A DNA stretch of 64,000 bases from the NCBI GenBank assembly GCA_024180945.1, contig JAKSGN010000003.1:1426001-1490000 (forward strand). Reading direction: 5' to 3'. This stretch comes from Macrophomina tecta. Taxonomy: Eukaryota; Ascomycota; Dothideomycetes; Botryosphaeriales; Botryosphaeriaceae. The notes beneath the pieces were generated by a model. It was not told where the DNA came from. It did no database searches and saw only the letters and a list, made by a program, of their open reading frames with translations. Both the position numbers and the translations under genes were made by a program. Positions 24,901-37,090 of the stretch are shown here, one piece after another; within the stretch, counting starts at the first letter, position 1, and each line of letters begins with the position of its first letter.

Positions 24901-26754
24901 CTTCGCAGTAAGAGTCGCCTCGAGGACATCGCGTAAAGCTGCGATGACTTCTTTCTCCACCCAGACAGATGTTTCCATAGGTGCAGCAGATTTGCTCAGC
25001 TGCTGTAGTTGCAAAGACCATCTGGAAATAAACCCCGTGAGATCCCTCGCTTGCGCATAGGCCTTCATGAGGGGAATCACAATGGAAGCTTTGAGGAAAT
25101 CGGAGGTTTTCGTGCTGGATGTGGCTGTCGACTTGTGGCTGCTTCCATCCGAAACATGGCTGCATGACGAGCCGAAGCCACCCACTGAAGCTGCAGAAAC
25201 CGCGTGGAAAAGCGCGTCAGCCAGGGGAATCCCATCGTCACCACTCCTTCTGGGCGAGTCCAGAAATACGGTCGCGTCATAATGGATGATTCTGGCTATG
25301 AGCCGCTGGTCGAGATACTGTGCCTCTCCTTCTGACGCAACAACTCCGGAGTACGAGCGGATGAGATTTTCGAGAATCTCACTGTCCAATGCTACCTTTC
25401 TCTTGGAAAGGACGTCGAGCATCTGGTCCAGTATGGACCTCTGGTCCTCACTAATCGATCCAGGCAAGTTGCTACTGACAGGAGCTCCTATGCAGTGACA
25501 CAGTGACACGAAGACGTACTGCAGCCAAGGGGCCTCGTCAAGTCTCTTCTTGGGTGTGGAACGCTGGGAGCAACGGATTGCTATATCCAGCAGTGAACCG
25601 ACTGTCTCGAACAGTTTGTGCCTATCCGACTCCAGTGGTCGCGGGCCTGCATCCTCAGCAATGGCGGCCAGGGACAAGCGGAGCGGCTCAAGGAGGCGCG
25701 AAATATCAAGGGATTCCGGTCGGGCTTGACCGGGTTTACTCATTTGTCGGCCTTCAGATTCGGCGAAGAACAATGCTCGGGCAGGTATGAAGACGTGTCT
25801 TGCTAGCAGAGTCTCCAGAGTTCGGCTAATCCGACTCTCAATGCCGCGACCAGCCTCGACAGCACTTGGCTCAACAGAAAAGTCAACCTGGAGAGCGATG
25901 TCTGATAATAGAACGACAGTGGGAACCAGGCACTCCTGTGAGAATCGCTCGGCGGCACTACTGGAATCGCTCCCTAGATCCGCTACGCTCGCGTTCCAAA
26001 TCTGCAAGACGTGCGGCAACAGCGAATCGACCGGAATTTTTCCATCAAAGGCAGCCTTCAAAATAAGGTAATGCAAGGATTCGAGCCATAGGCGCAACAG
26101 ATGGGCAGCCTGAGCAGTGTTCGTTCGTAGTACGGACTTTAGTAGCTCGGCCACAGATTTCTCGTAACTGGCCGAATCGTCAAAGCACGCGGCCGCAATT
26201 TCAACGGTGGCCCCGGCCACGGCCTCGAACAGCACGAGACGCTCCTGACTTTCGTGGTCGAGCACGTCCGGCTCCTCAACGGGGGTTCCATCGCGCTTCC
26301 GCTTGCGCGATGCCTTGCTGTCTTTCCTCCTCTTCACGGTGGCCTCCTCTTGTGGTCTATGGTCGCGGTGCGGGGCGACAAAGTTCTCCTGCAGGGTCTT
26401 CTCCAAAATGGCGAGAAAGCCATTAGCGTTCAGCAGCTTCGCGGAAATGGCGGGCGGCAGACCAAGCAGGACTCTCCGCAACAGCTGCCAGGCCAGCCAG
26501 TTGCCGCGCGCGCTCAGTCCTTCCGGATCATCCGCCTTGAACTTGCCCAGCAACCAGCGCAGAACCCATTCAGTGCGCGGGCTGCCTTTGTAGAACAGCA
26601 GGGGATCCTCAGCATCGTCTCTGTGTCTGGCGCCGTCGGGCTGGCCGATTATGGAGGTGGCGTGGTCGAGTTTTTCGTCGAAGGTGGAGAAGTCTTTGTC
26701 CAGAGCGAGCAGGCGGCGCAGGGACGGGACTTCCATGGGCTGCGGCGGCGGCAT
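21961..26754 (-). CDS. URB2: URB2/NPA2-type 27S pre-rRNA processing protein
   Basis: Large nucleolar helical-repeat protein required for early 60S ribosome assembly. Five exons on the minus strand: 26754-23358, 23306-23118, 23070-22894, 22847-22708 and 22656-21961 (1532 residues, 4599 nt). Introns are 46-52 nt; the first has a CTAAT branch, and phases join without stops. The N-terminal part has the start of the family (PSLRRLLALDKDFSTFDEKL, then NWLAWQLLRRVLLGLPP) followed by long alpha-helical repeats. The C-terminal domain matches the Urb2/Npa2 C-terminus (PF10441): LCNPTVSAVK, a basic insert, ETKKAREYAGQYVPALI, LMPGLYACADVVG, RAMNAGLGAGERAIWRGVY and the terminal KKFGKW. Two in-frame ATGs, 26754 and 26736, are near the 5' end; 26736 has the better +4 G. 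Divergent from MIC10. Confidence 0.92.
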
Positions 26755-27070
26755 CAGCGGCTGAGGCTCGGGCGGGGGACTGTAGCGGTCGTTCAGCGTA
26801 CCTGGGCGATGGGAGCCATGTCCAGACGCGCCCTGGGGCAGGAGAGATGCGGTGCGGTGGTGGTGCAAGCCGTTTCGAACAGATCAAAAGCATCGGCCCG
26901 TGCGTCGGGTAGCGCCAAGACAGACGTCAAACAGACCCACGAGAGGCGTGCTGGCGGCCGCCTCTCCCATCACCTCCCATCCAGACCCCAAATCCACGTC
27001 ACAGCTTCGGCATCCAGACCGTTCCAAGCCCTGCGCGCCAATTGGCTTCCTGCACATCTCAGACTCCGCA
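26755..27070. promoter_or_regulatory. Shared divergent promoter of URB2 and MIC10
   Basis: The 316 bp between the two start codons must contain both promoters. No distinctive motif is claimed. Confidence 0.5.
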
Positions 27071-27608
27071 ATGGCTGAGGAAAACACCCCCACGGCGCCT
27101 ACCGCCCCCGTCGCGCGCCCCGGCCGGCCCATGAGCGAGGCCTTGCTCAACGACAAGGTGCGTTTTCGAAACGCCCGCCATCCATCCTGCATGATGCTCT
27201 GCTCTCACCTCGAGCTGGCGACTGCTGCTACTGCCCGCTACATGCGTCTACGAGTCATCAGCTCCATCGGCGACATGTCTGTCCCTCTCGAAGAAGCTCC
27301 CAGCTAACCTCATGCGCCGTATCTAGTGGGACCGCTGCCTCTCCTCCATGCTCATCCGCTCTGGTCTCGGCCTTTCCTTTGGCATTGTCTTCTCTGTTCT
27401 CCTCTTCAAGCGCCGTGCGTGGCCCGCTTTCGTCGGTCTAGGTTTCGGTGCCGGCCGCGCCTGGGAAGAGTGCGACAACGTAAGCCATCAAAATATCTCT
27501 CCGGCCCACCCCGCCGAAAGATACACGTCATGCTGATATGTCCCAACGCAGTCCTTCAAGAACGCCGCCGCGCCCTCGAAAGACGGCCTGCGGGTTTACA
27601 GGCCGTAA
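27071..27608 (+). CDS. MIC10: MICOS complex subunit MIC10
   Basis: Small inner-mitochondrial-membrane protein that oligomerises to bend the membrane at cristae junctions. Exons 27071-27157, 27327-27479 and 27552-27608 encode 98 residues, the usual MIC10 length; introns are 27158-27326 (CTAAC branch) and 27480-27551. The Pro/Thr-rich N-terminus is followed by SEALLNDKWDRCLSSMLIRS, then two membrane hairpin segments carrying the glycine motifs that define the family: GLGLSFG in the first and GLGFGAGRAWEECD in the second, separated by the positively charged loop FKRRAW. The short C-terminal tail is KDGLRVYRP. Splicing across both introns is needed to obtain the W-D-R-C motif and the tail, which supports the model. 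Confidence 0.93.
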
Positions 27609-29374
27609 GCGACGTTACAGGGATGGGAAAATTGAGCTTGCAATGGGAGGATTCTCACGCGACGGTGGTATAATCGGGTTATGGTTGGACGGCAGAGGAA
27701 GAGCTGTACAGTATTGTCGGTTTAGAGCGAGTCAAAAGGCATTCTCTGTACATGCGGCGGCTCGGCACATGGCTGATTTCTGTGAATTTCGGATCAGCAC
27801 AGGGATGCTGACGACAGCAGACCTCGCACCCGCTCCGGCAGACCTCAAACAATGCTCACGTATTTAGGAAATCTAACGATTGGCTCTGGATCACGGTTCA
27901 AGCGGAAATCAGCTACTAGTCTGCTCTCTACAAGTGCGCTCATGCCCCGGCGAGGATGTGGCCCTGCAAGCCATCCCACGTGCAGACATCCCATCGTCGC
28001 TACCATAATCCATGGTACTGGCAAGTGAAGAAGGCGTAGTCAACTATAGCCCACCGGAGTACTCGAAAGGGCTCTAGCGCCAAAGAGCTAGACCGGACGC
28101 GAGACCAATGCCGTGATATCAGAGCCTGTGGCTAGCAAGCAGTCTACCATTAGAGAATTAAGCCGCAAGCAGCGAGTGATGCCGCTTCCACGAGAGATAT
28201 GGTGGATAAAAATACCCCGAGGCTCTGTTTAGCCTAATCCTTGCCGAGAAACTTCAGGGTCCCGTCGGCATAAATGGCTTCTGGGTTGCCGCTCATGATG
28301 GAGATTTGCGCTACTTGCAGATGACTTCAGCCCGGTTAGTAGACAGGTATTTGTTGAGCCCTTGGTTCCGCACACCGATGTTTATCGACGAGTCGGGAAA
28401 TATTTGCCCAAGAATGAAGGAGACGGAATATGTACTAGCCACGCCGCACCGCCTGCCAAGATTATTACAGAAGGTCGGCTAGACATCTCAAGATTGGATT
28501 CCGAAGCTGGTGAAATGAGGCAAACTTCCCCATGCGATGAGCGGATTATTGGCTCGCGGCGCGAGGCTCAGGTGTCGGCTTTTGAGCAGCGGAATGGCGG
28601 GGATAGCGGGGTTATGGAAATACATTTCCAGGGCGTGGTGACGCCGACGGAGCACCTCACGATGCACTGCCCAGTGGTCACAGGTTCGCTCAGCCTTAAA
28701 AATAAAAAATGGCCGCCGCGGAGGAGGCATCTGCGCAATGGGGCGGCCTGAGCAGGTCTGGCCGGCGCACGAGTGCTCCGGTGGGCAGTTCAGTGGTTGG
28801 AAGTGTGGGCTGCTGGAGCTCAAACACCGGCAGGCTCGGCCGCGTTCGGATCTCCAGCAACGCTCGGGTACCCGATGACGGAGCAAAGTCCACCGGATGA
28901 GTGAACACCAACGTCCCGGGCATTCTTCCAGGGGAAGGCGTCCCTCTGCTGCGGGCAAGAATTGCGGCTAGAGAGGGGAGCTAAATAACTTTATGCTACA
29001 TCAGCGGACTCGGGCTGGCCCTGGCCGAGACGATGCACCGCAGGCGGTATCGCAGCCCGCAGCACCGCGGCGGGCGGAAAAGCAAAAGCAGGCGGTAGAG
29101 CCGGATAAATGATGAGCTTGTCTGAATCATGGGCGGCCCCGGGGATGTCAGCGATTTAGGCGTGCTTTGTCACGGTCGCGCGTCTCGACGAGTGGCAGGT
29201 GTTGCAGGCGGCAGCTCGTCGCCCCTCCGCCGCGCCAGTGGCCGTGGCCCCACCTGTTGCATCACCCAAGCCCGCCGCTCCCTCAAGTGTTTTTCTTCCG
29301 TCACTCCTCCCACACCTTTCCATTCCCCTCCATCCTCCTTTCTCCCAACCGTCCTCCCCGTCAATCTGCCCATC
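27609..29374. other. Intergenic, upstream region of transketolase
   Basis: No gene is supported. About 29262-29372 is pyrimidine-rich immediately before the transketolase ATG, a promoter feature common in highly expressed fungal genes. Confidence 0.5.
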
Positions 29375-31868
29375 ATGCCTTACGGAGAGATTGATCAGCT
29401 CGCCATCAACACCATCCGGACGCTGGCCGTAAGTTGCTACCCTTCTCGCTGCCCCGCCATAGCTCCTCAACACTCTCGCGCCCGCCCCAGCTGCCCCTCT
29501 CCGCCCCGCGACCACTCCAATGCTGACCCAGAGTCCTCCGGCAGGTCGATGCCACCGCGAAGGCCAACTCCGGCCACCCCGGTGCGCCCATGGGCATGGC
29601 CCCGGTCTCGCACGTCCTCTTCAACAAGTTCATGAAGTTCAACCCCAAGAACCCCAAGTGGGTGAACCGCGACAGATTCGTGCTCTCGTACGTAGCCCTC
29701 TCCTTGCCCTCGCTCAATTCACTCGCCGTGATACAACGAGCTGCGGCCGGCGATTCCTGCGGGCGCTTGCCCCGCGCAGACATCTCCGCGGCCTTCCTCC
29801 GGGAGCTCTGACGCAACGGCCGCGAGCTATCTCCGGCTGCGACGAGCTTGGACGCTTTCCTCTCCCCAATTTGAAGCCGCGAATACTGACGCCAATTTAC
29901 AGCAACGGCCACGGCTGCATGCTCCAGTATGCCCTTCTCCACCTGTTCGGCTACGCCGTCAGCCTGGACGACCTCAAGAACTTCCGTGTATGTGTCCAGC
30001 ACGTGCCTGAGCCGAGTGCATTGAGCTAATTTCCGCCCAGCAAATTGACAGCATCACTCCTGGCCACCCCGAGTCTCACGACACCCCCGGTGTGGAGGTT
30101 ACCACTGGCCCTCTTGGCCAGGGTTTCTCTAACGCCGTTGGTCTCGCCATTGCTCAGGCTCACACTGCGGCTGTCTTCAACAAGCCCGGTTACGACCTGA
30201 TTGACAACTACACCTACACCTTCTTCGGTGATGGCTGTGCCATGGAGGGTATTGCTAGCGAGGCTGCCTCCACTGCTGGTCACCTTAAGCTCGGCAACCT
30301 GATTGCCATCTACGACGACAACCACATCTCCATCGGTAAGTTTTGAAGAAATCCCTGGTGCAAACGCGCCGTTCTAACAATATTTAGACGGTGACACCAA
30401 GTGCGCCTTCACGGAGGATGTTACCAAGAGGTTTGAGGCCTACGGCTGGCACACCATCTGGGTCAAGGACGGTGACAACGACCTCGAGGGCATCGAGGCC
30501 GCCATCAAGGAGGCCCAGTCCGTCAAGGACAAGCCCTCCATGATTCGCCTGACCACCACCATCGGTTTCGGCTCCAAGCTCCAGGGCACTGGCGGTGTCC
30601 ACGGCAACCCCCTCAAGGCCGACGACATCCAGCACGTCAAGAAGCTGTTCGGCTTCGACCCCGAGAAGACGTTTGTTGTCCCCCAGGAGGTTTACGACCT
30701 GTACGGCAAGAAGGCTTCCGAGGGTGCCGCTCTCGAGGCTGAGTGGAACAAGCTGTTCGAGAAGTACGGCTCCGAGCACAAGGAGCTCCACGCCGACCTT
30801 GCCCGCCGTCTGAGCGGCAAGCTCCCCGACGGCTGGGAGAAGAAGCTGCCTACCTACAAGACTTCCGACCCTGCTATTGCCTCGCGCAAGCTGTCGGAGT
30901 CTGTCCTTGAGGCTATCCACGACACCATTCCTGAGCTTCTGTCTGGCTCTGCTGACCTGACTGGCTCCAACAACACCCGCTGGAAGAATGCCGTCGACTT
31001 CCAGCCCCCGGAGTACGGTATTGGTGAGTGGTCTGGCCGCTACCTCCGCTACGGTGTCCGCGAGCACGGTATGGCCGCCATCATGAACGGTATCGCTGCC
31101 TACGGCACTCTCATTCCTGCTGGTGGCACTTTCCTCAACTTCGTTTCGTACGCCGCCGGTGCCGTCCGTCTTTCTTCCCTTTCCCGCCAGCGTGTCATCT
31201 ACATCGCTACTCACGACTCCATCGGTCTTGGTGAGGACGGCCCTACCCACCAGCCTATTGAGACTCTCGCCCACTTCCGTGCTCTGCCCAACATGATGGT
31301 CTGGCGCCCGGCTGATGGCAACGAGACCTCTGCCGCATACTACATGGCTCTCACCAGCCAAGAGACCCCCAGCATCATCGCTCTCACTCGCCAGAACCTC
31401 CCCCAGCTCGAGGGTTCCACCATCGAGAACGGCATCAAGGGTGGTTACGTTGTCCTTGAGGACAAGGAGGCCGACATCACCCTCGTCGCCACCGGTTCCG
31501 AGGTCTCTATCGCTCTGGAGGCTGTCAAGACTCTCAAGGAGAAGCACAACCTTAAGGCCCGTGTCGTCTCGATGCCTTGCGTTGAGGTCTTCGATGCTCA
31601 GTCTAAGGAATACCGCCTCAGCGTCATCCCTGACGGCATTCCTTCCCTCTCCATTGAGGTCATGTCCACTCTCGGCTGGGAGAAATACTCTCACGAGCAG
31701 TTCGGTCTCAACCGCTTCGGTGCCTCTGGCCCGTACAAGCAGGTCTACGAGAAGTTCGAGTTCACCCCCGAGGGCATCGCCAAGCGTGCCGTCGCTACCG
31801 TCGATTTCTACAAGGACGTCAAGCCCCTCCGCTCTCCCCTCAACCGTGCTTTCACCCAGCTCATCTAA
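29375..31868 (+). CDS. TKL1: Transketolase
   Basis: Thiamine-diphosphate enzyme of the non-oxidative pentose phosphate pathway, moving two-carbon units between ketose donors and aldose acceptors. Exons 29375-29428, 29545-29687, 29903-29987, 30041-30335 and 30388-31868 give 685 residues, the standard size. Introns have CTGAC/CTAAC-like branch sites and the joints recreate the family signature. Visible landmarks: [21 protein letters not shown] across intron 1, [17 protein letters not shown] at the third exon, the cofactor motif GDGCAMEG...YDDNHIS (GDG with Asn 27 residues on), GSADLTGSN, the central [27 protein letters not shown] and the C-terminal [13 protein letters not shown]. Codon use is strongly biased to C-ending codons, as expected of an abundant protein. 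The bias also creates a long antisense open frame, which is not a gene. Confidence 0.98.
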
Positions 31869-32717
31869 GCGATCTTTCCTTCGCCGTTGTAAAATGATGA
31901 GAAAAGCGAGAAGCGGAGTTGCGGTAGTACACTAGAATGAGGTGGAAATGGTTTGCCTGTTGGTATGTTAATCGCATTTCCAACGGTCACACGGTCTACT
32001 CGTGTGGGAGGATTTCTTTGGTCATGATTGAATGCATATAGATTGCAATAACGAATTCTGAATGAAAAATCCGGTGCGATTCAATGTGGAGATGCTATCT
32101 TGGCACTTCGTAAGCACGTGACGACCAAACCTTTTGATGTCAGCTTTCTCTGGTCTGCGCCTCGATTAACTCGGATGGGAATTAATCGCGACCAATTTTG
32201 GAGTTGTAACCGTGCATTCGTGGCTACTTCCAGTATTTTAACAGACTTCTGTTTTCAGATCGGCCCTGCATGAGGCCTGAGATCCGGACTTTAAGAACAC
32301 ACTTTCGGGCCAATGGCCAATCCTTAATCTTGCATTGGATCTACGGAAATTAACGCTGATTTTGATTACGATAGCAAGAACGTGATAACGCTGGACCCGG
32401 ACCCCGACCCTGACTGCCATGTATCCCATCAACCAGTACCTGCAGTTTCCGCTTCTGACTCCCGTATTGTTGAGGTAGCGTTTACGCCTCTTTGCATAAG
32501 ATTTTAGACATAAAACAATCGATTCCCGGCTGTTCTGAGTTTTCGCAGACACAGAACTGAAAGGTGTGTCAAGGGACCACCCAGCCCATCTTCGAACAAA
32601 CTTTACAACCACCGCCTCCTCTTTCGACTTAATCGAAGCTCACAAATGCATCCACATGGACTGGCCAAAACTTGATCTACGACAATACAGAACCACAATA
32701 AAAACCATACCACCAAT
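31869..32717. other. Intergenic, nothing recognised
   Basis: 3' flank of transketolase. No coding or RNA feature is supported. Confidence 0.5.
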
Positions 32718-33222
32718 ATGTAATCCCTCACTACCACTGGCGTCTATGCCGACGATGACCACGCTCCGGCCTCGGCCCCAGCAGAAGAAGCACCTCCCCC
32801 TCCGCCAACATTCCCACCACCGCCGCCACTACTATAACCCCCACGGCCAACGACGTCACTCCTCCCGCCGCTGCCGCTAAAGTCATCCAAATACTTCCCC
32901 CCGACACCGACGCATCATATATCAAGCACCTCGAAGCCGCCCTCGTTGCCCCACGACGCCACCATCGCAACCCTAGAAACACGGATCCGCGACCTGCGCG
33001 CGTTGGTGGCCGAGAAGGAAGCGGACGCCGGAGACGCGTGGGATGGTGAGCGGGCTCGTGATGGCGCTTGGATAGAGCGCAGGGAGTAGTGGATGCGGCA
33101 TGTCGAGCGGGCAAGGGGGAAGAGGTAGAGGGAGAGGGAGATGGTGGAGGAGCGGTTGACGACGGAGGTTTTCGTAAGGAGACTGTATGTCAGGGATGTG
33201 GAGGTCTGGAGGGCAAGTTAGG
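32718..33222 (+). pseudogene. Decayed gene for a Pro/Ala-rich coiled-coil protein
   Basis: A start ATG at 32718 is followed at once by TAA (32721-32723), after which the frame reads a sensible protein: SLTTTGVYADDDHAPASAP, EEAPPPPPT. The reading then shifts frame near 32810 and continues with TPTANDVTPPAAAAKVIQ and DTDASYIKHLEAALVA, shifts again near 32953 to DATIATLETRIRDLRALV and EKEADAGDAWDGERARD, and meets TAG codons near 33087 and 33126 inside a charged helical stretch. Coherent coiled-coil sequence spread over three frames, with three stops and two frameshifts, points to a broken gene. No splice sites that repair all of these were found. The original protein is not recognised. An alternative is chance low-complexity reading. 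Confidence 0.5.
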
Positions 33223-33793
33223 AGAGAGGGTAGGTGGGTTCGGTGGGAGGAGGAGGTGGGAGGGGATAAGTGGTGGCGGGGAGGGTAAGCAGTTGGAGAG
33301 GGTTTGAGGGGAGTGTTCGGGAGGTGGCGCTGTCTGGCATGCTTGATAAGGTGGCTGATTGTATGATGGCGTCATTTGCCATGTGCGTTGACTCTCGCCT
33401 GGATCCCATTGTGTATCACCTGCCTTTGATATTCGAGTAAGCCGGGGCGTGCATGCAGTTCTAATCATGTTTCGTCGATTCATCTGCCTATTTCGCGGAA
33501 TGCGTCTCAGCTCAGGGATATGATCAATCCTGTAGACCGCATGTCAGCTATATTGAAGTAAAAGTGAATATTACTTGGTTTCCATAGCATCAAGGCATGT
33601 AGACGAAGTGCTTGATGAAATGCTTGAGTTGGTAGTAGAACATGACGTGAAAGAGAAATACTAAAATATCATGATGGTCCTGTTTTCCATGTGGCATGCC
33701 GCGAGAACGAGTCCACGATGTGTCTCTAATCCCTCTATTCCTCAGGGTGTGTCAAAAACGCCGTATTTAATACATTTCATTCCTTCATTTTCC
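33223..33793. other. Intergenic, nothing recognised
   Basis: Between the decayed gene and the 3' end of the GH71 gene. The first 100 bp is G-rich on the plus strand; nothing else is seen. Confidence 0.5.
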
Positions 33794-35465
33794 TCAGAGT
33801 CCAACGACACCTGTAACAGAGGCCAAGGATGCAAGAAGCGCAGTCCAGAAGACGTATCTGTCCAGCATAACGGCCAGCACACTTCCCGAGTCATCATCAT
33901 CATCATCTGACGAAGAGCTCTTCGAGCTCGCGCACCCGCCCACCGAATCATCACTGACCAGCTGCAGGATCTGCGGATTCAGGTTGTAAATCCCGTCGGG
34001 GCAGTCCGACGTCACATTCCTCCCACCCTTTGCCACCGCAACCAATCCACCGTGCTCGCTCCGCACCTCCATGCACTGTGGACCCTCCCGCATAGCGCTA
34101 AAGTTCCCAAAGTTCAATCCAGCGACGAGGTCTGCGGATCCGATCTCCTCACCGTCGCTGAATCCGTGCAGCGTCATGTTCCCGCCATTATCGCTGACGA
34201 CGACGGCCCAGGAAGAGACGTCGACAGCAACCTCGTAGCCGTCGGGCTTGCCGCTGTGCAGGTCGTTGTCCTGTGGGCAGGATGTGTTGGCGAGGATAGG
34301 CTTGAACCATAGCGAGCCGGCGGCCCTGGCGTTGCCGGGCGGCGCCATTTCGTGCGAAGAGGCGCCGGATTTGAAGGCGGTGATGAAGGAGCTGAGGATG
34401 GGCTGGATGGCTTTGTGGGGCGCGTCGTCGTTGGCGTACCGCCGCATTTCGGTAGTGTTGTCTTGCTCAGGCCAAATGTTGCCGATGTAGTGGCTTTCGG
34501 GCCCGTCGTTCTGGGGGAAAAAGTCAGTGGATTTGGCCGAGAGGCAGTTGGGGATGTGACGTACCCATGTGAGGATTTGTGTGAAGTCGGGCCGGTCGTC
34601 CATGTCGAGGATGTTGCTCATCCGCAGCGGGAGGTTCTCTTCGCCGGCGCGGTAGATGTTCGCGCCGTAGGAATTCTTGTATTGTAGCATACTCAAGCCT
34701 GCAACCCAGATCGTAAGTATGGAATTGGTCTCTGAATCAGGAGAGGTGGGCGGTGCCTACCAATCATGTATGCCTTGTTTCTTTGCTTAGTCCACTCAGG
34801 CTTCTTATCCACTTCAACAGCCTGGAATGTCGCGGCCTGTCCTCTCGCCGGCCACGTGCTCTCCCAGCTGAATAGGCCAGCAATCAACGCTCCCCACTTG
34901 TCCCACCAGCCATCGGATCCCTCCAGAGCCATGGCGTCGGCAAAGTCAGGCACGAAATATATTTTATCTGCCCATTTATCCCGCCAGTCGCTCCAGACGT
35001 TCTCATCGAATTCGCCGCTTCCATAAGTGCTGACGAAGGGATATCCATCGGAGCCCTTGTAGTATGCTTCGTGTCCCAGAAAGTCCGTAAGTATCTGGTC
35101 GAAATCGGACAGATTCTTGGGCGAGAACAAGTCCATGCTGATGAAGAACTTGAAATCCGAGTGGCTGCTGGCAGCATAGTCCATGATGTTGCCCAGCAGC
35201 GTTCGAGTTTCAGACCCAGTCGGGTCCCCGATGTTGAGCGCGAAGCCATCGAGACCCATGGCCGCTGCATCGTCGACATCTTGCTTGACATGGTCCTCGA
35301 AGACGGTCCCCACCTTGCATGCGTAAGCTCACTTATCGCTGGAAAGCGGTCTGGAGGCGAACCAACCATGTAATGCGCGAAGACGGCTTTGGAAGCTACA
35401 GCGGCCACTACATCCGCATAGAGAAGGCCTGCCGTAGCGGCGGCTAAGCACCGGGATAACCGCAT
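33794..35465 (-). CDS. GH71 alpha-1,3-glucanase (mutanase), secreted, possibly GPI-anchored
   Basis: Secreted hydrolase of alpha-1,3-glucan, a fungal cell-wall polymer. Exons on the minus strand: 35465-35367, 35313-34761, 34698-34565 and 34510-33794 (500 residues); introns are 53-62 nt and splicing restores the family motifs. A signal peptide occupies about residues 1-22 (MRLSRCLAAATAGLLYADVV). The mature start AVFAHYMVG, formed at intron 1, is the usual GH71 opening. Then come AAAMGLDGFALNIGDP, FKFFISMDLFS, PFVSTYGSGEF, IYFVPDF, GLFSWESTWP, and TWNDGPESHYIGNIWPE, made across intron 3 and holding the conserved NDxxESHYIG. The tail, about residues 458-500, is Ser/Asp-rich and then hydrophobic, which suits a GPI signal or membrane anchor. 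A CAT/GAT trinucleotide run at 33893-33908 encodes the Asp run. Confidence 0.92.
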
Positions 35466-36293
35466 AATGTAAGTGAATTTAAGGTGTCGGATAAAAGAAA
35501 GAAAGGAGAACAGGGCGAAGTTTAAAAAAGAACAAAGAAAAAGCGTCCCACCGCATCTCCTGTCCAGCCACTGCGACACCCAGATTTCCAACAAATCACG
35601 GAAGCGGCCCCCATGCCGATTGTGGATCCTGCAGGATTCGCTAGGGCTGAGAAGGCTCTCGTATCTCCTCGTGAGGGGGACCCACTCCGTATTTAGAAGC
35701 CAACAGCAGCGCGGAATTTTCTCGCGCACTTTGTGGTGGCGCCTCCGTACAAGCCCCTTTCACGCCTTCCCACGGCAGGTCTTGGTCTTGGAGCGGGACC
35801 TCGGTCGGCGCACGGATCGCCCATTGCGATAAGTCCTATATTTGGAGTTGTGGAGTGCTTTTGGTCATCGGTGATTGGTTCGCAAGCGACGATAGTGTTG
35901 CATCCTATTGATTGTCGGAGGCTTGCCCAAATTGACATCGGATGCCGCCTCTGGCACCTCGGATGATCAGCTCTAAGCGCATTGTTCACATATTGCGTTG
36001 GGTAGGACGAGCCAACCATCTGTATAGCGCCCTGCAGTGCGCTGGACGACAGAGATGCGTTCACATTGTAACATTACCATCAATACACAGCGGAGTTCTG
36101 ACAATTTATTGCGGATCAGCTATACGTAGTTCAGGCTTTTCCAATCTCAGAAACCGCGTCAATGATAAATGAATACCGGAATCCAATTCTTGACCGCCTT
36201 TCCTTGAGGCTTATCCAGTTCTAAAACAGGAAATATTGATGCTTAGGATAGAAAGGTATAAAACTGCTTTTATTCCATATCGGGCCAGCTTAG
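35466..36293. other. Intergenic up to the edge of the transposon island
   Basis: Upstream region of the GH71 gene with normal composition. It ends abruptly where the AT-rich, RIP-like sequence begins with TGTAACG at 36294. No gene is supported. Confidence 0.6.
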
Positions 36294-36871
36294 TGTAACG
36301 AGCGGGCCTCTGCCTCTAAGGATCCAAACACCAAAGAGGGAGAAAACCTGTCGAGGGGGTTTTCCTTAAGTAGGTATAAGAAGAGGGTGAGAGCAAGTTA
36401 AATACGTAATAAGACTAAGTACTACGTGCGAAGGCCGTGTTACTAATAGAGTCCAAATTCTATTATTAAAGTTAACTACGAAGGTTAAAGCTATCTAAGG
36501 AGTATAGTTTATATACACATAGAAAAGTATTTATAATCTAGTATTAATTCTATTAATCTGTTCCTATGGAAGATAGATTATAGAAATTAAAGAGGTTTAA
36601 TCTATTTAATCTATATTTACCTAGGCGAGAGTATATAGATTAATACTTAGCATTATATAATATACGTAACTTTCTTTATAGATCTTTCTACGGCGCGTAT
36701 CTACGCCCCGCTTTATTTTCTTATTCTACCTATTTCCTATTCTATAGAGGCTGCGCCGTAATACTATTCCCCCTTTTAGGGTTCTTCGGCCCGAAGAATT
36801 CTGTGGCTTAGTAGGTATAAAGCCCTCGTATATCCATATTTCCCGGTCGCACGTATTATATACTAACGATA
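36294..36871 (+). repeat. RIP-mutated LTR-B remnant (5' end of an older retroelement)
   Basis: Starts TGTAACG, like the well-preserved solo LTR at 41410, and shares with it an ordered set of segments, for example CTATCTAAGGAG at 36491 versus 41615, the ACGAAGGT.AAAG segment just before it, and the ATAAAGCCCT stretch near the 3' end. It is heavily mutated. The copia element is inserted immediately after it, at the CGATA target site, so the older element continues from 43612. Confidence 0.7.
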
Positions 36872-37090
36872 TATTAGAATATTTAATTCAGTAGTATTTT
36901 AGATTTAGTTATATCTTATACTCGTTGCATATCTATCTTAGTAGATAAGCAAGTTATATATCTGTTTTACCCTAGTAGGTAGAATAGATATAAGGAAAGC
37001 CCGTACGGCCTCCCTCTACTAGATATACTAATCTATAGAAACTTATTTTTATTAGTTAAATTAAGGCTACCAATTAGTTATTTTCTAATA
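36872..37090 (+). repeat. LTR-A copy 1 (5' LTR of the copia element)
   Basis: 219 bp; near identical to 43393-43611 and 49943-50161 apart from C/T and G/A differences. Terminal octamers TATTAGAA and TTCTAATA are inverted repeats. Confidence 0.92.

Noticed and set aside
28120..28180. Short stretch resembling a tRNA D-arm region
   Set aside because: No T-arm or acceptor stem nearby.
30384..31694. Long antisense open frame (436 codons) across transketolase
   Set aside because: Caused by the strong C-ending codon bias of transketolase; the product is low-complexity and resembles nothing.
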